Of a DNA stretch of 64,000 bases, positions 23,444 through 32,711 are shown in pieces. The translations under genes and the position numbers were made by a program. This DNA comes from JBBSEX01 sp038239345 (GTDB lineage Bacteria > Acidobacteriota > Terriglobia > Bryobacterales > Bryobacteraceae): assembly GCA_038239345.1 (NCBI GenBank), contig JBBSEX010000001.1:124001-188000 (forward strand), written 5' to 3'. Below the pieces are notes generated by a model. It made no database searches, was not told the DNA's origin, and saw nothing but the letters and a program-made list of their open reading frames with translations. Position 1 is the first letter of the stretch; every line of letters begins with the position of its first letter.

Positions 23444-25024
23444 TTAGTTTAAGAAGCCATCGTAAGCCGCGGCGGCGATCTCACCTACGGCTTCTCCCAC
23501 CATCTTCGTTCCAGTGGTGAAATCATTCACCGGCACCCAATTGATGTAGGCCGCGAAGACAAGGCGATGTCCGTCCTTCGTATCGATATAACCCGCCAAG
23601 CCCTTGCCGTGGAGGATGCCACCGGTAGGATTCAACGCATTACCGCCGCCATAAGTTCCCGTCTTCGCAAAGACATGTCCGGCCGCCGGCGATGACTTCT
23701 GGATCTCTACCAGCGTTCCATCTTTACCCAACACCGGCAGCGCTTTGAAGAAGTCCGGAAAAAATGGTTGATTCGCCATGTGAAGCAGGAAGTGAACCAT
23801 AAAATCTGGTGTGAACATCGCCGCGCCGCCCGCGCCATCGCTTTGAACGGCCGCGGTGATGTCGAGTCCAGCTTTTTCCAGTAGGCCGCGCTCCAGATCG
23901 AAGCCCGATTGCAACGGATCGTCACTTCCCTTTTTCAAGTACGCTCCGACGACGGAAGGCATCATGCTGGCATGCAGATTCTGGCTTACCTTCAGCGTGA
24001 CTTTGGCCTCTTCCTTCAGCGGCGGCGACACGTGCTCAGCGAGTTCGTGGTCGGCTGTGTAGAACCGTTTTAGATCCTTGAAATCGGCAGGTGCAGTATT
24101 CGTCCCGGATACGGTGACGCCCGCTGTAGCGAGCGCTTCGGACAACACAATCTCGGCATACTTCGACGGTTGGGGAACTCGATACGTTCGCAGGATGGGC
24201 TCGCTGGCGCCAAGTGGAATTTCACCATTGAGCGTCGCCGTATGAGTGCCATCGGGATTTCCCATGTCCCCGGTACTCCAATGAAAATAGGCTTTTCCGC
24301 CGGCCGCGATCGTTTTTACATTGTTCGTAATCTTGACATAGCGTGTGACGGGAGCGATCGTGAACAGCGCCGGCTCGCCTTCTTTCGCGCCCGGCCTCAT
24401 CACGACGTCGACCAAATTATCATTGACGACGATCGGCGAAATCACAACGCCGCTGCCAAGTTCCCGCGGCCCATCTTCAAATAGTGTCGCGTCCGCCAGA
24501 ATGCGTCCCTCGATGCGCTTTATCCCCTTCGCGGCAATCTTCGCTGCAAACTCATTAATGACTGCCATCGGGTTGCCAGGCACGGGCGCTGAGCCGGCCA
24601 TTGAGTCATAAGCGTGATCCTCGTTTTCAAAAATCATAGAGCCATCGGGTTGAATGCGGCCGGAAAGGTTGGGGTCGCCGCTGCCGACAAGGATCAAATC
24701 ACCTTGCAGAGTGCCGGTCGCGCCGATTGGCCCGGTGCCGTAAATTTTTGTGTGAAAGCGGAAATCCGGCCCTAGCAGTTCAAGAGCAGATCCGATCGTC
24801 AGCAATTTGGTCGTGGATCCGGGGATGAATAATTCATCGGGATGCAGGGCATAGAGAACTCTTTTCCGATCCACCGAGTAGATTTCCACACCGATGCGTG
24901 AGTGCCTGAATTCAGGACGTGCGATGATCCGTTTCAGCCGAGCCTCGAACGAATCCGGCGATTGTGCCGGTGCCAGGGTAGCGGTGTAGACAGCGGCCGT
25001 CAGTACAATGCATGTTCGAATCAT
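23444..25024 (-). CDS. dacB: D-Ala-D-Ala carboxypeptidase/endopeptidase (PBP4 type, S13)
   Basis: A periplasmic penicillin-binding protein of 526 residues that trims or cuts peptidoglycan peptides. It has a signal peptide, the nucleophile motif STTK (Ser70-Lys73), SQN in the second motif, and AKTGTYGG as the KTG box. The large insert between the first two motifs (about residues 90-340) is typical of PBP4. An AAGGAG site precedes the ATG. It is the last gene of the RpiR-permease-GNAT-racemase operon, 18 bases after the racemase, which links cell-wall D-amino acids to the unit. Confidence 0.92.
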   Translation of the reverse strand: MIRTCIVLTAAVYTATLAPAQSPDSFEARLKRIIARPEFRHSRIGVEIYSVDRKRVLYALHPDELFIPGSTTKLLTIGSALELLGPDFRFHTKIYGTGPIGATGTLQGDLILVGSGDPNLSGRIQPDGSMIFENEDHAYDSMAGSAPVPGNPMAVINEFAAKIAAKGIKRIEGRILADATLFEDGPRELGSGVVISPIVVNDNLVDVVMRPGAKEGEPALFTIAPVTRYVKITNNVKTIAAGGKAYFHWSTGDMGNPDGTHTATLNGEIPLGASEPILRTYRVPQPSKYAEIVLSEALATAGVTVSGTNTAPADFKDLKRFYTADHELAEHVSPPLKEEAKVTLKVSQNLHASMMPSVVGAYLKKGSDDPLQSGFDLERGLLEKAGLDITAAVQSDGAGGAAMFTPDFMVHFLLHMANQPFFPDFFKALPVLGKDGTLVEIQKSSPAAGHVFAKTGTYGGGNALNPTGGILHGKGLAGYIDTKDGHRLVFAAYINWVPVNDFTTGTKMVGEAVGEIAAAAYDGFLN

Positions 25025-25042
25025 TGATGTCTCCTTCTTGCT

Positions 25043-26179
25043 CTAACCGGCGACGGACACGGTGGCTGCCGTATCCGACAACACTTCCCGCGTAACCGTA
25101 AGCTGTTCGATTCGTTTTGTTCGAACCGCATAGCCTAGCCCTGGCGACTGGGGCGCGCCGATTGTGCCTTGCGAGCTCACAGTGACCTCGGGGTCGATGA
25201 TATCTTCTTCCCAATAACGCCTGCTTGCCGATACATCGCCGGGCCAGATGAAGCCGGCCTGTGTGGACATTGCGATGTTGTGCACGCGGCCAATTCCCGA
25301 TTCCATCATGCCGCCGCACCAGACAGGAATCGCCTTCGCGGCGCACATCGCTTGCATTCGCCGGGCCTCAGTATGTCCGCCAACGCGGCCAAGCTTGATG
25401 TTCACCACGCGGCAAGCTCCCATCTCAATCGCGGCACTGGCGTGTCGAACGTTGTAAATGGATTCATCCAGACAAATTGGAGTCGTCAACTGAGCTTGCA
25501 GCTTCGAATGATAGTAGACCTCATCCCATTGCAGAGGCTGTTCAATCATCAGGAGTCCAAACTCATCAAGCTTTTTCAAGTGCTCGATATCTTCCAGAGA
25601 GTAAGCCGAGTTGGCATCTACGCTGAGCGTAATTTCCGGATAGCGGCGGCGTACAGCGGCAACCACGGCTACATCTTTACCAGGCTTGATTTTAAGTTTG
25701 ATGCGCCGGTATCCGGCGGCCAGTTCGCGCTCCACGATGGGCAACAGGGTATCGATTGCAGGCTGAATTCCCAGCGAGACCCCGCACGGAATCTCAGTCA
25801 ACGTTCCGCCCAGCAACCGTCCAAGGCTGATACCCTTGCTCTGCGCTTCGATATCCCACACGGCGTTTTCGAGCGCGGCCTTGGCCATCTCATGTCCGCG
25901 AACCGGCGCCATTGCCGCGGCCATATCGGAAGCTGATTCGAAGTGCTTTCCCAGCACCGAAGGTATCAGGAATCCGCGCAGAATCAGCCAGGCGGTGTCC
26001 GTTGTCTCGGCATTATAGAACGGGCCCTCCATGGCCGTGACTTCGCCCCATCCCGACAAACCTTCGGACTGTATTTCCACCAGCAGCAGCCGGCGGTCCT
26101 GCACCGAGCCGAAGCTCGTCTCAAAGGGCGCGCGAAGGCGCATGCGGATTTCACGAAGTGTGACTATATCAATTCTCAT
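25043..26179 (-). CDS. N-acylamino-acid racemase / o-succinylbenzoate synthase (MenC family)
   Basis: An enolase-superfamily enzyme of 378 residues. The active-site residues are all visible: KLK (Lys161, Lys163), Asp188 in SVDAN, Glu213 in MIEQP, Asp238 in CLDES, and Lys262 in VNIKLG. The family holds both OSBS (menaquinone pathway) and N-acyl- or N-succinyl-amino-acid racemases. No menaquinone genes are nearby, but the gene overlaps by 11 bases a COG3375-type GNAT acyltransferase. That pairing is known from N-succinylamino-acid racemase pathways that convert D- to L-amino acids. The ATG at 26179 gives the standard MRIDIVTLREI start. Confidence 0.9.
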   Translation of the reverse strand: MRIDIVTLREIRMRLRAPFETSFGSVQDRRLLLVEIQSEGLSGWGEVTAMEGPFYNAETTDTAWLILRGFLIPSVLGKHFESASDMAAAMAPVRGHEMAKAALENAVWDIEAQSKGISLGRLLGGTLTEIPCGVSLGIQPAIDTLLPIVERELAAGYRRIKLKIKPGKDVAVVAAVRRRYPEITLSVDANSAYSLEDIEHLKKLDEFGLLMIEQPLQWDEVYYHSKLQAQLTTPICLDESIYNVRHASAAIEMGACRVVNIKLGRVGGHTEARRMQAMCAAKAIPVWCGGMMESGIGRVHNIAMSTQAGFIWPGDVSASRRYWEEDIIDPEVTVSSQGTIGAPQSPGLGYAVRTKRIEQLTVTREVLSDTAATVSVAG

Positions 26180-26966
26180 ATGGATCCAAGAGGTAGCTGG
26201 CGTTTTCACCACCGGTCACGAAAGCTGAGACGGCATATCCGCGATCGAACAGCTGGATGAAGCGTTCGCGCATCGCCGTCTGCACATCCAAAACTCGCGC
26301 CGGGTCGGATTGTTTTAACACGCCGATATTGATCGGCATTGTGATGTGTTCGGTGTATCCAGAAGGCCGCCGCACGGTTGCATTGAGCAGGCTCGACTCG
26401 ACACGAGGTGAATTGAGGTGCCATTCCGCCACTAGGCGATCAGTCGGCAAACCACCATGTAATGGGCTACTGGAGATGCCGTAACAGTTGGGAATATAGC
26501 GTCGCATGATGGCCCCAAGACGGGCGACATTGAAGTATGCGTTACGTGTTTCGAGCGGATCGAAAGTCCACTCGATGAGTTCGATGCCTTGGGCCAGAGC
26601 CTGCTGGCGCTGATATAGCTTCAATTGACGGCCGACGCCTTGATTCTGATATCGGGGAAGAACGCCAACCATGTGCGAGTGCAAATATCGGCCTTTGCCG
26701 CGATCCGCCGAATAGGCTAGTGCAAACCCGATCTGGGTATTTCCATCGAAGGCTCCATAGGCGTGGCCACCGGATTTAATGGCGACGACAAACATGCTGG
26801 CCGGGACGAGTTCCAAATCTTCGTAGCCCCAGATGTCACGCTGCAGATCGACGCAACGATTCAGATCCTCGTGTGAGGTGCAGGGTCGAATCGACACTTG
26901 GGAGTGTGCTGCCGTCATGTGAAACAAATGATTCTTGTCGGAAATCGGGCGCAACGAATGTTTCAT
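26169..26966 (-). CDS. GNAT N-acyltransferase (COG3375 type)
   Basis: A 265-residue cytosolic acyltransferase. The acyl-CoA loop is VLPRYQNQGVGRQLK, and WTFDPLETRNAYFNVARLGA is a signature of the COG3375 group. In characterised N-succinylamino-acid racemase pathways, an enzyme of this kind succinylates D-amino acids so the racemase can act. Its start overlaps the permease stop (ATGA) and its end overlaps the racemase start, making this the tightest part of the operon. The acyl donor is inferred, not shown. Confidence 0.85.
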   Translation of the reverse strand: MKHSLRPISDKNHLFHMTAAHSQVSIRPCTSHEDLNRCVDLQRDIWGYEDLELVPASMFVVAIKSGGHAYGAFDGNTQIGFALAYSADRGKGRYLHSHMVGVLPRYQNQGVGRQLKLYQRQQALAQGIELIEWTFDPLETRNAYFNVARLGAIMRRYIPNCYGISSSPLHGGLPTDRLVAEWHLNSPRVESSLLNATVRRPSGYTEHITMPINIGVLKQSDPARVLDVQTAMRERFIQLFDRGYAVSAFVTGGENASYLLDPYEN

Positions 26967-28321
26967 TCTAAATCAAGGCCGGAACTCTGTCCAGGACTTT
27001 CGCGACGGAAGGCGATCCAGTAAACCGGGAGTCCAGCGAGGATCAAGGCAATGCCGTACAGCGCGTGCAGCGGCCCATTCACCACGGTTACGCCAGCGAT
27101 GAAAAGGGCGGCGAAAACGAACAAGACCGGAATCAGCGGATATGCCGGTACAAGAAACGGGCGTTGGAGCAAAGGCTGTTTGAAGCGTAAAACGATCACC
27201 GCAAGAACTGACAGGCCGTAAAAAATCCAAGCCGTGAAAATGACGTACGTAAACAAATCCTGGAACGATCCGATCATGGTAAGTCCACTGGCCCAGATGC
27301 CTTGGATGACAATCGCCAGACGTGGCACTCGGGATCGTTCGTCAAGACGTCCGAAAGCCTTGAGAAATAGGCCATCCCGCGCCATCGCGAAATACACGCG
27401 GGGGCCGGTGAGAATCATTCCGTTGGTTGCGCCGAGAATAGAAATCAGTATTAACGTAGTGACCAACACGGTGGCCGGTCCGCCATACGCTACAGTGACG
27501 GCCGTAGCGGCGGCTTGATCGGTTTGTTGTATCTGTCCAGGACTCAGAACCGCATAATAGGCAGAATTGGCAAGGACGTAAATGAGCGCTAGTGCCAGAG
27601 CCCCCCACAGCAAGCTCTTCGGTAAATCACGAGTCGGATTCTTGAACTCGCCGGCCGTAAACGATACGACGTGCCATCCTTCGTAAGCCCACAGAATTGC
27701 CACCAGCGCCGCACCCACGGCCAGTGGCAAAGACTTGCTTGCGGCCGCGGCCGGCGCGGAATGCTGCACTTTCGCGGCACTGAATAACAGCACAATCAGA
27801 AGGGTAATTCCGGCCACCTTGCAAAAGGTGACTATATTCTGGACCCGCTTGCCTGTACGCAGCCCGCTGTAATTCATGGCCGTGAGCAGAACAATTACAA
27901 GTACCGCGGTGGCCCTTTGAGCGGCGAGCGACATAGGGACTACCTGCGATAAATAGAGTCCGAAGGCGACGGCAAGCGTGGCGATGCTGCCGCTATGAAT
28001 TAGCGTCAGAAGTCCCCACCCGTAGAGAAAGGCGACCGCACGTCCGTAGGCGGCGCGCAGATAAACGTATAGCCCCCCGGCCCCCGGGAACGCCGCGCCC
28101 AACTCGGCTAGCGATAGCGCACCGAATAGCGTCAGAATTCCGCCGAGCACCCACACCAGCATCACGGCGGTAAATGAGGGAAGTTGCCGGGCAACGCTGC
28201 CGGGCGCAAGGAAGATGCCCGACCCGATGACGGTTCCGACGACGATGGCGATGCCGTCGCGGAGACTGAGATCTCTTGCTAGATCGAGCTTCGAAGTTAC
28301 GGTGGGATCGGTTTCCAGCAT
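26963..28321 (-). CDS. APC-family amino-acid permease
   Basis: A 452-residue inner-membrane transporter with about 12 helices. The first carries GIAIVVGTVIGSGIFLAPG, the APC substrate-helix motif. The sequence looks like the LAT/YjeM or serine-threonine exchanger branch. It sits between the RpiR regulator (5 bases upstream) and the GNAT gene (4-base overlap). By context it should import the amino acids that the acyltransferase and racemase process, most simply D-amino acids, but specificity cannot be read from sequence. Confidence 0.88.
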   Translation of the reverse strand: MLETDPTVTSKLDLARDLSLRDGIAIVVGTVIGSGIFLAPGSVARQLPSFTAVMLVWVLGGILTLFGALSLAELGAAFPGAGGLYVYLRAAYGRAVAFLYGWGLLTLIHSGSIATLAVAFGLYLSQVVPMSLAAQRATAVLVIVLLTAMNYSGLRTGKRVQNIVTFCKVAGITLLIVLLFSAAKVQHSAPAAAASKSLPLAVGAALVAILWAYEGWHVVSFTAGEFKNPTRDLPKSLLWGALALALIYVLANSAYYAVLSPGQIQQTDQAAATAVTVAYGGPATVLVTTLILISILGATNGMILTGPRVYFAMARDGLFLKAFGRLDERSRVPRLAIVIQGIWASGLTMIGSFQDLFTYVIFTAWIFYGLSVLAVIVLRFKQPLLQRPFLVPAYPLIPVLFVFAALFIAGVTVVNGPLHALYGIALILAGLPVYWIAFRRESPGQSSGLDLE

Positions 28322-28326
28322 GGATC

Positions 28327-29205
28327 TTAAGAGCCGTACCAGCGATATCCGCTGCGTTGTTCTTCGTCGGCCTGCCGCAATTTTGCCATCGTTCTATCGC
28401 GATGGGCGTTGGCGCAGGCCAAAAGCAGGATGTTCATCAGCGCTACCGGGGCGACGTAAGAAGCGCCGAACGAAGGCGATTCCACGGACGTTAGGAAGAA
28501 CTCATCGGCGAACTGGGCCAAGGGTGAAATATAAGTGTCGGTAATGCCGATGCAATAAGCCCCGTTTTCTTTAGCCCGCTGCATTCCCTCCACCGTCTGA
28601 CGCAAGCCGCGGCGAAAGCTGATGGCGATTACCACGTCTTTCTTCGTAAGATTTCGGGTGATATGAACGGTACGCCCGGTAGTGCCGGCCATCAATACCG
28701 ACAGGCCCAGCATGTTCAATTGATATTCCAGGTAAGTAACCAAACTAGCGGCCAGGTCGCCGCCAAGCAAGAGTATGTTGCGAGCACCCGATAAGCGCTT
28801 GGCTACGGCTTCGATTCGCGCATAATCCAGTGAATGGCGCAGGGACGCGAGGTTCTTGACGTCCTGCTCGAGCGACCCGCGATTATGTTCCGCAATGGTC
28901 GAATCCTTCTTGATCCCGGTTTGCATGGAATCGAGCGCGGTGACGTTGGCGAGTGAAAGATCATGCAAATACTGTTTGAAAGACTTGTAATTTGCAAATC
29001 CTAATCCACGAACAATTCGCACGATTGTTGCCGGGTCCGTGGCCAGACTTTCGGCTAATCCCCGGACGCTGAGAAGCACATGCTCACGGGGATTTTCAAT
29101 CACCGGACGGATAATTTCTTGCCGGCGAGGGCTTAGCTGCTCAACCAGCGCGGACAGCGCCTGCGCCGGTCGAGGAACCGCGACGGAAGTTACCTTCTTA
29201 GCCAT
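28327..29205 (-). CDS. RpiR/MurR-family transcriptional regulator
   Basis: A 292-residue regulator with an N-terminal HTH of the RpiR type (GLAESLATDPATIVRIVRGL, then YKSFKQYL) and a C-terminal SIS sugar-phosphate-binding domain (ILLLGGDLAASL to VVIAISFRRGLRQT). MurR of this family senses a cell-wall sugar phosphate. It is the first gene of the D-amino-acid operon and diverges from the TonB receptor. The ATG at 29205 (MAKKVTSVAV) is preferred; the frame remains open upstream. It probably controls both directions from the shared gap. Confidence 0.88.
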   Translation of the reverse strand: MAKKVTSVAVPRPAQALSALVEQLSPRRQEIIRPVIENPREHVLLSVRGLAESLATDPATIVRIVRGLGFANYKSFKQYLHDLSLANVTALDSMQTGIKKDSTIAEHNRGSLEQDVKNLASLRHSLDYARIEAVAKRLSGARNILLLGGDLAASLVTYLEYQLNMLGLSVLMAGTTGRTVHITRNLTKKDVVIAISFRRGLRQTVEGMQRAKENGAYCIGITDTYISPLAQFADEFFLTSVESPSFGASYVAPVALMNILLLACANAHRDRTMAKLRQADEEQRSGYRWYGS

Positions 29206-29339
29206 GGGTACTTGCGGATGATCGCTCCAATACCACCGGAAAGTCAAGAGTGAAACAAATGTTGCTCTCATGCGGGGCAAGGCGGAATGGCGCTGGAAAG
29301 CGCAACAGGAGCGGATTCCCAGGATTCTACAGTAGGCCC

Positions 29340-29400
29340 TTGACAGCCGACCCGGCATCAGTTAGAGTCTAGCCTATCAACAACCTTGTAACGTTTGTTG
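29340..29400 (+). promoter_or_regulatory. Promoter and operator-like palindrome before the TonB receptor
   Basis: TTGACA (29340-29345) and TAGAGT (29363-29368) are separated by 17 bases, a good sigma-70 promoter. Just downstream, CAACAA (29378-29383) and TTGTTG (29395-29400) form an inverted repeat that would overlap the transcription start, a natural site for the divergent RpiR regulator. The rest of the 272-bp gap (29206-29477) shows nothing else clear. Confidence 0.5.
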
Positions 29401-29477
29401 CTTGTGCATTCACTCTCCCCGGCGAGCGTATAACCTGCCTTGCAGAAACCTGGCGGGAAAAATTCAAGGAGGCCATC

Positions 29478-32400
29478 ATGTTTAAACTGATTCGCTGTCA
29501 CGGGGCTGCTACCCTGTGCCTCTTTCTTACCTTAGCTATTGGATCCATCCAGGCACAGATTACTTCCACCGTATCGGGCCGTGTGCTGGATCAACAGGGG
29601 CTGGGATTGCCTGGCGTGGACATCCATATCGTGGGAAAAGACGCCGGAGTGGACCGACATGTGGAGAGCGATAGCACTGGGATTTACAAGTTGCCAGGGC
29701 TGCTTGCCGGAGCGTATCAGCTGACAGCGGCCAAGCAGGGATTCGTCACTAAAATTCTGAATGGCCTGGACATCACCGTCAACGCAGCCCTGAATCTGGA
29801 TATCTCAATGTCTGTGGCGGCCGTTCAGTCCGAGGTCAGCGTCAGCGCTGAGACGGCGTTGCTTGAGACCAACACTTCTTCCTCAGGCCTGACCATCACT
29901 CCCACACAGATCCAGGAAATGCCCCTGAATGGCCGCAATTACCTCGATTTGTTGCAACTGGTTCCCGGTGTGGCGATCAATCGCCAGGCCGATAGTGGAT
30001 CCGATGCGTCGGTGCCGATCCTTGGAGAACGAGCCGGTAACGCACAGTTCTTGGTAGACGGGCTCCCCAACAGCGATGCAGTTAGCGGGGGCGCGTCGGC
30101 GCAGTTCAACCAGGAGTCCATTCTTGAATTTCAGGTAGTGACGGCGGGATATAAGGCGGAGTTCGGCCACGGGTCGGGCGGCATTATCAACGTCGTCAGC
30201 AAGAGCGGGACGAACGATTTCCACGGCGGAGTTTCCTTTTTCCATCGGAATTACAAGCTGGATGCTTCCGATATACCGGGTCGAGACCACGCGCCTTTTC
30301 TCCTTCGTTGGGATCCCAGTGGACAACTCGGTGGGGCGCTTCTAAAAGACCGGATCTTTTTCTTCGTTTCCGCCGAACGCATTCTCGAAAGCCGCGATCT
30401 TAACTTTCAAGTGCCCCCCGGCACGCCCGATAGTCTGGCCAATTTTGAAGCTCCATTCAATCAGCACTCAAAAATATTCGATACGCGTATTCGCGGCAAA
30501 CTGGATGAACAATGGGGACGGCATCGTTTTACCGAGCAGATAAATCTGACGAATTCCCACACCACCGATTTTCTGCCTCTCTCGGCCTCGTTGAATCTGC
30601 CGTCCACTCGCAACAACATCGATACCCGGCATCTGATGCTGGGCTTTTCCGATGTAGCCCTCATCGGCAATCAAGGCAGTCCATTTGTACTGGATGTGTT
30701 TGGACAGTATCGCGGAGAGCCTTATCGCTTGTACGCATCGCATCCCGAAGCTGGGGCAGCGTCCACTCTGGACAATCTCTTCGACTCTTATACCTCGGGT
30801 TCGCTGTTCGGAAACCTGGGCCAAGTGACGTTCGGACCGGGGCACACGCCGCTGCTGATCGACCAGAAGAACATGGCGTTTGGGGCGAACCTGGCGAAGC
30901 AGATTGGCGCGCATTCCTTCAAGACCGGTATCGATTTCCAGCGCACCGTTGCCGATGGCACCGAATCGAACAATCTCTTCAACCAACTATTTGCGACCAT
31001 TTCCGACTTCGATAAATTCGGTCCCATCGATTCGGGGCTCAATCTGCTGACTTTTACCGGCGGTCTGACGCCGCAGGATAATCAGATTCGTTTACGCAAC
31101 AATTACACCGGCATCTTCGCTCAGGACGATTGGAAAATCCGCCGTAATTTGACGCTGAACATGGGCATCCGTTGGGATTATGATTCCACTTTCGCTAACC
31201 CCAAGAACATTTCACCGCGGATCGGTTTTGCCTGGTCGGTAACCTCAAAGACCGTGGTTCGCGCCAGCTGGGGCTTGTTCTATGACCACTTCCGCGTAGG
31301 AACCGCTCGCGATGTTCCGGGATTCGGCGGCGCGAACATTACGAAAACCCGCTATCTTGGCTATCCCCGCTTGTTTTATGGGAACCCTTCACAGCTCTCA
31401 AACAACTTCGCCAATCGCCGCACGGGCGCGCCTTGTCTTTCGAACACGCTAACAGACGCTCAGATTCAGGCGCAGGGCGTGGGCTGTACATTATTGGGCA
31501 ACGCGATCAACTTTCCTATTTACGGCATCGATCATTTGAACAATGTAGTGGCCCCAGGGCATGCCCCCATTCCCGCGAACGTCATCGTGAATACGCAGAA
31601 TGTCCAGCAGTTAACCGGTCTAACTCCGCAACAATATGCCGATGCAGCGAGCGTGGCAATTGGACAGAAAGCCGGATTCTTTAGTTACGATCCCAACGGT
31701 CATCTTTCCACCAGCTATATTGCGGGAATCGGCGACCGTATCCCTGTTACGGTTGACCCAAACTTTAGTACACCTTACACGAGCGGCATGCAAGCTGGAA
31801 TTCAACACGAGTTCGCCCATGAATTTATTGTGCAAGCCGACTATTATCACAAGGACATCTTCAACATTCTGGGGATTCGAAATACGAACCTGGCATTGGA
31901 AGCGCGCCTGCCCGGACATACAGGACAGTTGCAGCCCGATACCGGTGGCAAACTGATTCAGGGATACGGCCCATGGTACGCGGGGTCTTACGATGCCGCA
32001 ATTCTTTCGGTCCGTAAACGATTCGGAAGGCGCGTGACGATGCAAGCCAGCTACACATTTACGCACGCCACCGACGACGCGCAGAATCCCGATCTGACAA
32101 CCGACCAGCAGTCCGGATCGGGCCTATTGTTCGCCGCCAATAATAATGGACCAAGCGATAGCTTCGTTGGCCGCGTACCCACCGTAACCGATTCCGCTAC
32201 CGGGCAAACCAATGCCAATGGCGGATTCACCGCCAGCAATGGAAATCCAATTCCCAAGGCGGGAACCTTTTACAATGGACCCGGGCTGAGCAGCGGACCT
32301 TCCGATCTTTCTCTAAAGCACACGTTTCTTCTACACGGGATCGTCGAGCTTCCCAAGGGCTTCGGGTTTAGCAGCATCTTTCGGGCGCAGAGTGGCTTCC

Positions 32401-32708
32401 CGTATAGCGCGGCGTTTGTTTCCGGCCCGGATGTGGATGGCGACGGTTTATACAATGGCACCGATTACGTCAAAGGTCGAAACCGGTTCAACGCGCCAGC
32501 CTTCGTCAATATGGATATTCGCGTCTCGAAGAAATTCCAAATCGCCGAGAAGTTTCGTGCCAACGCTTATTTCGAGTTCTTTAATTTATTCAATAACGCC
32601 AACCCCGCCGCTGTGCAGAGCCTGCCGGAACAGCCTGTGAAGTTCGGCGCGGTTACTCAGGTATTACCGGGGCGTGAAGGGCAGGTCGGCGTACGCTTCG
32701 AGTTCTAG
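29478..32708 (+). CDS. TonB-dependent receptor with carboxypeptidase-regulatory domain (Oar-like)
   Basis: An outer-membrane receptor of 1076 residues. A signal peptide is followed by a CarboxypepD_reg-like beta sandwich (TVSGRVLDQQGLGLPGVDI to about residue 110), a plug domain (MPLNGRNYLDLLQLVPG, then GGIINVVSKSGTNDFHGG) and a large barrel. The chain ends GVRFEF with the terminal Phe typical of outer-membrane barrels. A strong AGGAGG site precedes the ATG. It is 3 bases upstream of the D-aminoacylase gene. No SusD partner is present, as usual in acidobacteria. The ligand may be an acylated amino acid or peptide fragment, judging by neighbours. Confidence 0.9.
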   Translation: MFKLIRCHGAATLCLFLTLAIGSIQAQITSTVSGRVLDQQGLGLPGVDIHIVGKDAGVDRHVESDSTGIYKLPGLLAGAYQLTAAKQGFVTKILNGLDITVNAALNLDISMSVAAVQSEVSVSAETALLETNTSSSGLTITPTQIQEMPLNGRNYLDLLQLVPGVAINRQADSGSDASVPILGERAGNAQFLVDGLPNSDAVSGGASAQFNQESILEFQVVTAGYKAEFGHGSGGIINVVSKSGTNDFHGGVSFFHRNYKLDASDIPGRDHAPFLLRWDPSGQLGGALLKDRIFFFVSAERILESRDLNFQVPPGTPDSLANFEAPFNQHSKIFDTRIRGKLDEQWGRHRFTEQINLTNSHTTDFLPLSASLNLPSTRNNIDTRHLMLGFSDVALIGNQGSPFVLDVFGQYRGEPYRLYASHPEAGAASTLDNLFDSYTSGSLFGNLGQVTFGPGHTPLLIDQKNMAFGANLAKQIGAHSFKTGIDFQRTVADGTESNNLFNQLFATISDFDKFGPIDSGLNLLTFTGGLTPQDNQIRLRNNYTGIFAQDDWKIRRNLTLNMGIRWDYDSTFANPKNISPRIGFAWSVTSKTVVRASWGLFYDHFRVGTARDVPGFGGANITKTRYLGYPRLFYGNPSQLSNNFANRRTGAPCLSNTLTDAQIQAQGVGCTLLGNAINFPIYGIDHLNNVVAPGHAPIPANVIVNTQNVQQLTGLTPQQYADAASVAIGQKAGFFSYDPNGHLSTSYIAGIGDRIPVTVDPNFSTPYTSGMQAGIQHEFAHEFIVQADYYHKDIFNILGIRNTNLALEARLPGHTGQLQPDTGGKLIQGYGPWYAGSYDAAILSVRKRFGRRVTMQASYTFTHATDDAQNPDLTTDQQSGSGLLFAANNNGPSDSFVGRVPTVTDSATGQTNANGGFTASNGNPIPKAGTFYNGPGLSSGPSDLSLKHTFLLHGIVELPKGFGFSSIFRAQSGFPYSAAFVSGPDVDGDGLYNGTDYVKGRNRFNAPAFVNMDIRVSKKFQIAEKFRANAYFEFFNLFNNANPAAVQSLPEQPVKFGAVTQVLPGREGQVGVRFEF

Positions 32709-32711
32709 ATC

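Noticed and set aside
25043..26179. A menaquinone-pathway menC assignment
   Set aside because: No other men genes are near and the COG3375 acyltransferase overlap points to an amino-acid racemase; OSBS side activity cannot be excluded.
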